Assembly (NCBI RefSeq): GCF_000003815.2 | Contig: NC_049997.1 | Span: 11,015,507 to 11,079,506 of the forward strand | Source of the DNA: Branchiostoma floridae | Taxonomy: Eukaryota > Chordata > Leptocardii > Amphioxiformes > Branchiostomatidae | Direction: 5' to 3' | Length of the DNA stretch: 64,000 bases | In this document: in pieces, positions 49,701 through 58,700 of the stretch | How positions within the stretch are numbered: position 1 is the first letter of the stretch | Layout: each line of letters begins with the position of its first letter | The notes under the pieces: generated by a model | What the model saw: the letters and a program-made list of their open reading frames with translations, nothing else | The model's database searches: none | Told to the model about the DNA's origin: nothing | Position numbers and translations under genes: made by a program

Positions 49701-52700
49701 ACAGACTTTCTTCTTACATTTTTATTTCCTGTTAATCTTATGTAATGCAGGTTCACCTTTATCCGTTGGGTGATCTTTTTCTGTCGTTTTTAAAAACAGG
49801 TTATTTCGGCATATCAAGTCAACATGTGGTAGTTTTAAACTGCAATATCTTGAAAATGTTGCAAATTGAACCAACATCCGTCCACTTGTTAGCACCAATG
49901 GATATAGGTCACCAAACGGATAAAGGTGAACCAGCGTTAATCTTCCAGTCTGTAGGAAAACCAACAAGTTACGTTGACATGGCCTGAACCAGTGGCCTAT
50001 TACTCTTAATCTGACCAGATTTATTGCATTTGTCTGGCTTTTGTGCTTGTGATTTTCCAAGGGAACGGTACGCAAAACAGACAGGTGGACTGACTGATCT
50101 CGCTAATGGAGCGTCCATGGGAAAAGTGCCCTTTATCTGCACCTGGTGCATGTCGGCTTCCAAAAGGTCACCTCAGCCTGTAAGATCTCTGGCGGGAAAC
50201 ATGTAAAATACAGATGTGAGACATGTTTGAGCAGTTATTAAATTCAATGCCTGGGTTCAAATCCTAGTCTAGCTTAGACCTTCAGACTTTCTAACCCTGA
50301 CATAATAAATTAATCATACAATGACGAGTACTGGAAAAACTTTCTTTCATGTAATTCACCAGTGTATAAAACCGTATGAATGATGATGATGACAATAGAC
50401 TATTCAGGATTATAGTTTCAAAAATGATACTGGTTTCTAAAGGATATATTTCATAACTGAGAGTCGGAGGCTGTGCCTCCACATTTGCATGCAAGCGCAT
50501 GTCTAGCCCTCGACCTGACGAGGAACAACAGACAGTAAAAAGCTAGAATATGGAAATGTGATCTGGGCTATGTTGGTAGCAAAAGTTGACTAAATGGAAG
50601 AAAATCAAAACTTCTCTCACATGCACAAAAATCATATGTGCATGTGTAGAAGTATTTTTCTAATTCAGGAAATAGACTAAAATATTTGCAAAGTTGTCAT
50701 GCAGATCTGCCCAGACTGAATGCAGTTTATATTTGGACCGTTAGTTTCAAGTTGCCACTCGGAGAAAGCGACAATCTTTTGAAGACCACTTTACCAGCAT
50801 ACCAGCTAAATGGTCCTCAGGATATGGCCTCCGTAAAAGCCTTTTTTCCAAGAAGGCTACTTTCATGGCAGCCGTGTGATTATAGAAATACCTTCTATTT
50901 TAGGAAACGTTTCAACCATCAATTTTTCAAAAAGCTTTCAAGAAAATTTCAGTCTACTGGCACCATGCTGCCATTATCTAGTTATTAAAAAAATACTTGG
51001 AAATGGTAGGCCCAGCTTTTGACTTAGAAGCTAATAATACACCTTCTGCTGGCTTGTTGCTGGGCAGATTTATTATATATATTAGGATATTATAAGCCTA
51101 CTCATGTCATACCCGTGACGCGAAAACGTTCGATACGGGTGTTTCGGACCGGCTGATAACTTTCCGTACGGCCCGGGGTTATCACACGGGCTCCATTCGA
51201 ATAAATCGAACTGTTTCGAGTGGGCCGAGTACGGCGCCATCGAAAGTTCGAATACCTGATTCGGACGTTGGAACATTACTGTTGCAACGCTGTTTTTTTC
51301 GAGGGCGCCAAATTTGTTCAACTTCTGGTGCATTTCGCATCAAAACATGGGTTTTCTCAGGTGGGTATGACATAAATAAAATACAACACGGTGTATTCCG
51401 CATCACCCTCGGTCTCAGCCCTCCTGCGGGTCGGATCACCCCCCGGCCTTCGGGCGATCCGACCCGCGGTCGGGCTGATACCTTGGGCGATACGGAATAC
51501 ACCGTGTTGTATTCTATATATACAGGCAAGCTTAAAGGTTAAATTTGTTTGCCTGCTTATCTATATATATAATGTAATATTTAGGATGAGCGACTGTACT
51601 TCTTGTAATCAGCCTAACCAGTCTTCTGAATTTCATGAGTGTTTTTAAGCTGTCTGTAATAATAGCATAAGAAATATCAATCAGACAAATCTAGTGTTGA
51701 ATTCATTTTAAAAGTTTGCTTGTCAATCCCTCCCAAAAATCAAAGCATTCACGTTACGAAGTACATGGCACATACTGTTTTTGGTCTTTCAATTCAAGAC
51801 CTTGTCATAAACCACACCTTGACTAGCAGGTCTGGGCTCAAGCATACACTCCAAGCAGAGGTTAGGCTCTGGCTGTTTTTTTAACGTTTTTAGGTGTTTT
51901 TATCAGGCTTTTTGTTTTGTACTGTTTTCTTGATGTCTCGTGGGTTAGGTGGATTAAGCAGGCAGGTAGATAATAAGGAAGTAAAAGCTAAAACTGGGCA
52001 GGTGCCCATAGCAGTAACGCATGATTAGTCTGCTCTCATCCAGAGATAAAACAACATAACCTTTTCCTAAGACTGACATGTTACTGATGGGTAGCTGCGT
52101 CGTGTTCACCTTGTTTGTTGACACTTTACTTAGTTAGGACTCGAAATACCACCTGCGTATGCAGGATAGTGCAGGTATAAATTGGGCTGTGCAGGTATTT
52201 CTGATACCTACATGTACCTGCACCTAAACTGCACCAGGTTATGCACTGTGTTAAGTGGATTTTTCTTTGCTGTACTGGTAGTAACTTTTTATATATAGTT
52301 TCTATACAAGACAGTATTCCCTTACCTACGTTGTTAGTAAAAAGATGTATAAAATATGTTCAAAAGATTGTTTTATCCACTTTTGGGATATATTTGAATG
52401 GTGCAGGTAACATTTCTCTGGTGCAGGTAGTTTCAAAAGACACCTGCACCAGTGCAGGTAGACAGAAAAAAAGTATTTTGAGCCCTGTTAGTGCACTGTT
52501 GTTTGGCATCAGCCCATGGCTAAATCAACAGTAGTGACTGACATGGTCCAGTGGTCAGTTAAGCTGCTACTGGATCCCAAGGTCAGGGTTTGAAGCCCAG
52601 CATGTAGACCTCAAGAGTTTAAAACTGTAATATATTTCATTTAGTATACAACATAGAAATCTGTAAACTATGTAAAACATTCTTGTAAAAGATATTTACA

Positions 52701-55700
52701 AATGCTTTTAAATACTCAATGTTCCGCTGAACTTCTTTCAAGTTTTTTCATTGTCAGTATTCTACCATTTTTATTTTGCCACTACCAGTATGACATGCAC
52801 CTCACATTAGCCCACCTGGCAACACTGCTAACCACACAAAAGTTGCTAGGTAGCATTGGTCTCGTAAGGTAAGCCTTCTTAAGGGCCAGGCTATATGTGG
52901 TGAGAATGGTACTGAAGCAACATCTGATATTTACTAATTTAGGTAGTGCTAAGCTTCCATCTTACTTTGATTTCATTGAAAGCTTCCCCTATCATCAAAG
53001 GTAAAAGTAATCACTATGATGAAAAAAGATTGTACATTGTACATTCAATGCCAATGTAAAGAATGACCTAAACAATGGTTTAAACATGGTCGAAATATAA
53101 GAAAAGACACACCAAGTTTGACTACAATGTACATCCCCTATCATCAAAGATAATGGTCCTCCCCTATGGTCTCCTTCCAATATCATCAAAGCTAATGGTC
53201 CTCCCCTATGGTCTCCTTCCCCTATAATCAAAGATAATGGTCCTCCCCTTACTTCAGAAGATATGTGAGTGTTGTATATAAAATATTCCGCAGTCCTTTG
53301 GGAGGTGCACAAGACCCACAGCAATAAAAATTCCTGAAACTTGACTCTTGCTCTCCTTGGAGGTTGCTAAACAAAAGCTTTCTCAACCCTATATATATAT
53401 ATTTTCCTCTGGAATACTTGAGGACGTCCTTTGGGAAAGTCATAAGGCTGACAACATAAAAAAAAATCCTCAAAACACCTATCTAGGAGGATGCCAAAAG
53501 AGCATTAGAGTTGTTCAAAACTACTGACAATTGATGACTTGTACATGCAAAGTTTCAGAATTACCCATTCTATTCCAATCTACAGAAGAATTTGTTATCA
53601 TCAAATAAGCAGTTTAGAACTCCAAGCCAGAAATTGCCAAGTGGCAAGCTGTTTACATTTGTTTGACAATGTCTGAACTTTTCTGTGAAAAGCATGTTGC
53701 AGGTGGTTATTTTGAGCACTGGAATGTAACATTATACCTAACTGTTGACCATGCATGTAAAGCTCATGCGTTACGCCAGGGGGTGGCTAAGACAGATACA
53801 GATGTCCTCTTTTACATGCCTACACGGTTGCTTGGCAACAATGTGTATTACAGACATACTTCATGGGGCCACACCTTATGTCACACCTGAGCTGAGACAG
53901 GTAAAGGTAAGTTACACCTGGGATCACCTTGTCAGACCAGTGTCCATGGCTCGCAGAGGTCTACACATGTTAAGTGAAGTAAAAGAGGTGAAGCAGAACC
54001 CTTTTTCTTGTCGCTAATAGAGCAATGCGGCTTTGCTACGGCTTTGCTCTTTCCACCACACCAGGACACTTCTTATCGATACACTGTGTTCTTTAATCAA
54101 TACTTGCAAAAAAAACTATTAAAAACCAGTACTTCCATGAGCCATTGATCCCAACAAAAGAAGAAAATTTTTTTTAATCCCAAACAATTTGATGTTCAAT
54201 GCTGTCTTCAAAGAGATGGACCCCAGATGAAACCTTGTTGATACACTGTATGTGTGTTGGGTTCTTTAATCAATACCTGTGAAAAAAAACTATTAAAATC
54301 CAGTACTTCCATGAGCCAGTGATTAATCCCAACAAAAAAGAAAAAGTTATGAAATAATTTTAATCAAAATACTGTCTTCAAAAAGACCATAGATCCTAGA
54401 TGAAAACACTGCAGATGCAAAACCACCTGTTATCAAGTCAATCCCAAATTGCTTGTAACGCTAGTTCACCTTGATCCATAGGGTAACCTTTATCCGTTCT
54501 TTTTAAGAACAATGTATTTAGGGGTATCAAGTTGACAGATGGTGGTTTCAAACTGCAATATTTTTTTAAATATCATAATAAGAAATTACCGTCCATCAAC
54601 TTGATATACCCAGTTTAGCAGCACAACGGATATAGGTTACCCCGCGGATAAAGGTGAACTAGAGTTGCAGTCTTGATGGCTTCTGATTTTTTATAATGCT
54701 TGCAATTAAAGTTCTGATTAAACAAGAGCATGGTATGGAAAATGGTCCACTTATTAAGGAGTTACATAATAGTGTTGTATATGAAATGTTCCACAGTGTA
54801 AACATTATTTGGGAGGTGCACAAGACCCACAGCAATAAAAATTATTCAAACTTCAAACAAATTCTTCAAACAAAGACACATGCTCTCCTTGGAGGATGAC
54901 AAATGAAAGCTTTCTTGCCCCTATCATATTTTCCTGTGGAATGCCTGATGACATCATTTGAAGTTCTGAAAATAAACTATTAGACCACCTGTTGAACACA
55001 GCAAAATTCCAAGGAGGTTAAAAAAACACCTGCTTGAAAATTCCTCAAACAGTTTTGGGGTGAACCAAAATGGATTCTTCATGGATAGCTATGCATCTTT
55101 ATTTCCAGGGAGACAGTATGTAGCTTAAACCTTTCATTAACAAAAACTTGACACAAGCTGCATTTTAACTTTCTCTCCACCAAGCAAATGCATAAAGCGA
55201 TTGACCTCATTTCAGTCTGGACAAATCCACAAAGCTCTGACTATTTGTGGAGCTGTAATCCTATGTGTGCTTTAGCACTTAGTCTTACAGAAAGAATGGA
55301 ATCATGGGAGAACCACGGGGTAAAGAACATGGCTCCTATCTTTCTTTTTCAAACAAAAGTCAAGGCCACACTAGTTTAACTCCGATGGTTCTTAGTGGAG
55401 ATACGTGTGTATACCTTAAAAAAGAAGTCACTGTTTGATGAAAAATCTATCAACCATGACATGTCAAAGTTGGAATCTAGCACAGGGTCTAAATTAAAAT
55501 GAATGGCTGGGAAGAAAAATGAAAATCTGATGATAATGACATCTATTCCACGAAACTGTGTTTACAAAATCAAGGTACATGGACTTTCTAGTTTATCATT
55601 ATTTCTTAGCAACATGGAAACAATGAGACAAGTTTTAAATCGCAGCGGTTGCATGTAGCTGTTCAGAGACCACAGCATTTAATTCATGATTGCCTTTCCA

Positions 55701-58700
55701 ATGTACAATGTATCACTGCTTAATGTACTACATAATAAGCAAACTTTAAACATTGCAAAAAAAATTTCTTTCACCTTCCACTGCGAAATCTTTTTCACAT
55801 GAAAATAAAGAGTTACGGTAAATCAAAGAGCCTGATTGATGATTGTTAGTTAAACAGTGGTCAAAACTTTTGAATATGACCCCGCTTAAAACTACTCTGT
55901 AGCTATATTAGGCTCATGTGCTTGAGTAAGCTCTCTCTCCATAGGGCATTATTAAAGCTGAACACTCAGCGAGCCTTTTAGGAAGCCTCTTGTCATGAAA
56001 AGGTCATCCACTAAGATTTTTATTGCCCCGGTGCTAAGATACGATGACGTATAAAACCTTAAGAAATTAGATAGAAGCACCTGTTGACCTATAACACAGG
56101 GAGGTTATTACTGTGTGCACGTCAGACATGCACAGTGGTATTATGCCTTAAATTTTCTGACCTTTCTTCGAGGCATGTTCTGTACATGAATTTTGGAGAG
56201 AAGGAGGGCTGATAGAGAAGTTTTTCTAGAGAATTCTCAAGAAAGGGGAAGAACATCATCAAGAAGAAATGTGAATAAATAAAAAAAAACTAATCCACCC
56301 TGCTGTTCTTCAGTTATCTTACGGACAGATACAGACAGACACATGACAGGCAAATACTGTAAATGCATTTAAGTTTGCGGAGAGTTATTTTCACCGTGGT
56401 TTTAATTTTGCGGTCGCGCCATGCACTGTAGTCTCTTGCTGTTATGGAAAAATGTTTGTGGTGGTTTTAAATTCTCCGTAAAGCGGCCACCGGGAAAACC
56501 GCAAACATTAAACCACAGCAAAGTTTCTGCATTTACAGTACTGCCTGAAACACAACCTCCATTTTCCATGGAAGTAACAATTGGAAGGCTAAGAAAAGCG
56601 AAAGTTATTTTGATCTAATTTCAGCTGAATGAAATTACAGCATAAACTCCTACATATACATTGGGTACATGTACTGTAGCAGAAGACAGGTACCATGCAC
56701 TGTATATACAGGTTTGATGTACCCGCAAAATTCCTTTTGCGCTTTTGGAGAAAAACAATTAAGAGTGGATCATATTGTTTTGAGGACAACAATCCTTTCC
56801 AGTGACATGCGAGTTGGGGTGAGCATCAACAGAGGGGACTTGAACTTTCTAAGTTAGTTTAAGAGCAAGGTCACAAAGCACTTAACCATAAGCATTGAAA
56901 AAATGCGGCTTAAAGTTATCGCCCTCCGTCGAGAGTTTTACTGAAATAACACTTAGAAGGAAAAGGCAAATAGCTTAAATGCCTTATCCAGTAGCCTGTT
57001 CTTTGTCAATTTTCTTGCTAGTCTTAGAAGTCTTCGGAAAAAGCTTTTAAGCTTCCTTTGAATTATAGGAAAATTGATTTGGCATATAGAAGACCAAGTT
57101 ATATAAACCATTTTGACAACTAGGTATTTTATAAAGCCCTCTTCCTTTTACTCTAAGCACGCTGTCAGACATGTTACATAAAGTCATTACACTTTGAACA
57201 GCCTATTTTTAAATCCAACTTAATGTCTCAAGTATTATATGCTCATCTCTTGTGACAGTAATTGATACAGGCTTACATAATTCTGAAAATCGGTTTTAGA
57301 AGTATGATACTGCTGGATTTTAGAAAGGAGGTTTGGTCAGATTTCAGAAATAAATCTTGCAGTAGTGTTACTCTACTGAAATATAGTCTGGCCAATCATC
57401 TTGTTTAGCTTCACGGATTGGTATGAATATTCAATGTACATTCATGAAATAATTTACTTACATATCCAGGGCTCGAAATTCAATTTGGGGATTAGGTGCA
57501 CAAAAAAGTTTTTGGGTGCACCGCTTAAATTCAAGTAATAACCTAGTAATAATAGAATTTAGTTACAAGCTATCAAATTCTTAAATAAGTACCATGACAG
57601 ACATTTTTATTATCTTTCTAACACTTAGATGTCAAGAATATGATGTATACTAGACTAAGTATACTTTGATATCTTTACATACATGAACGTAAGAAAATAT
57701 TAGGGTGCACCCTGTGCACCCACAGAAAATTATAGGGTGCACAGCTCAAATTTTGGGTGCACCTGGGTGCACATGCACCCAGTATTTCGAGCCCTGATAT
57801 CTATTCCCATCCACTTAATCTACGTGTATTAATATTTCATATTTTCTAAGTTTTCGACGTTATCTTTCTTAGCCCTTCAGGGAATTAAGGAACAATAAAG
57901 GTGAAATAATCATAATCATGATAATAACAGGTTCTGGACTGCTGTAATGTCTGCTCTGCCTGGTAACATGCTAGTCCAGTCATCAGTGAAAGGACAGTTT
58001 TAACTGTTCTGACACCAGCACAGCTAGAGTGTTTAGTTTCAGGTGGCAAAGGAGCATTACCTGCATCTTCATTGCTAAAAAATTTAAGCAAAATGCTTGC
58101 CTTGTAAAAAAATAATAAAACCAAAATCCAGCGTCATACAAAAAATACTCAATTCACCTGCAAAAGATCTTGAGTAAAACAAAGTAAAACTAGTAAAAAA
58201 TAGCTCAAGGAATTGATTTGTTCGAAAATAGCATTTCATATACTGATATAGTCTCTCCCTTAATGTTAGTTAGATAAACTTTCTGAATTGTAACTAATAA
58301 AAAGGTGATTTGTTCAACAGCTAGTGTGTTACCATGGAAACAGGCAAATAAACAAATAGTTAAGACTTCCTGACAGGTCACCTGTGCAGGTGGGACAACA
58401 CAAGACAGACCAAACACAATACACTGCACCTGGGGGAGGGTGGGGCAAATGCTAATGCTTAACCTTGTAGGTTAAAAATAGCAGTTACTTCAACAAGGTC
58501 CAAGCTGCCAACGTCTAACTGAATATGTATAAGTAATCAGCTAATATCAGAGGGAGTAGAAAGGTAACATTTGCAAGCAAATGCAGATACTCTCCTCAAT
58601 CAATGACTCCTTAAAAATGTAACATACTGAAGGTTCAATCACTGAAAGGTTTTTCTCAATCTGTTATAGAGGACAAAGTAGGATGATTTCTTGAGTCTTC

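Noticed and set aside
50240-50275. GGTTCAAATCC, a perfect pol III B box, considered as a tRNA
   Set aside because: No A box at the right distance and no acceptor-stem pairing around it.
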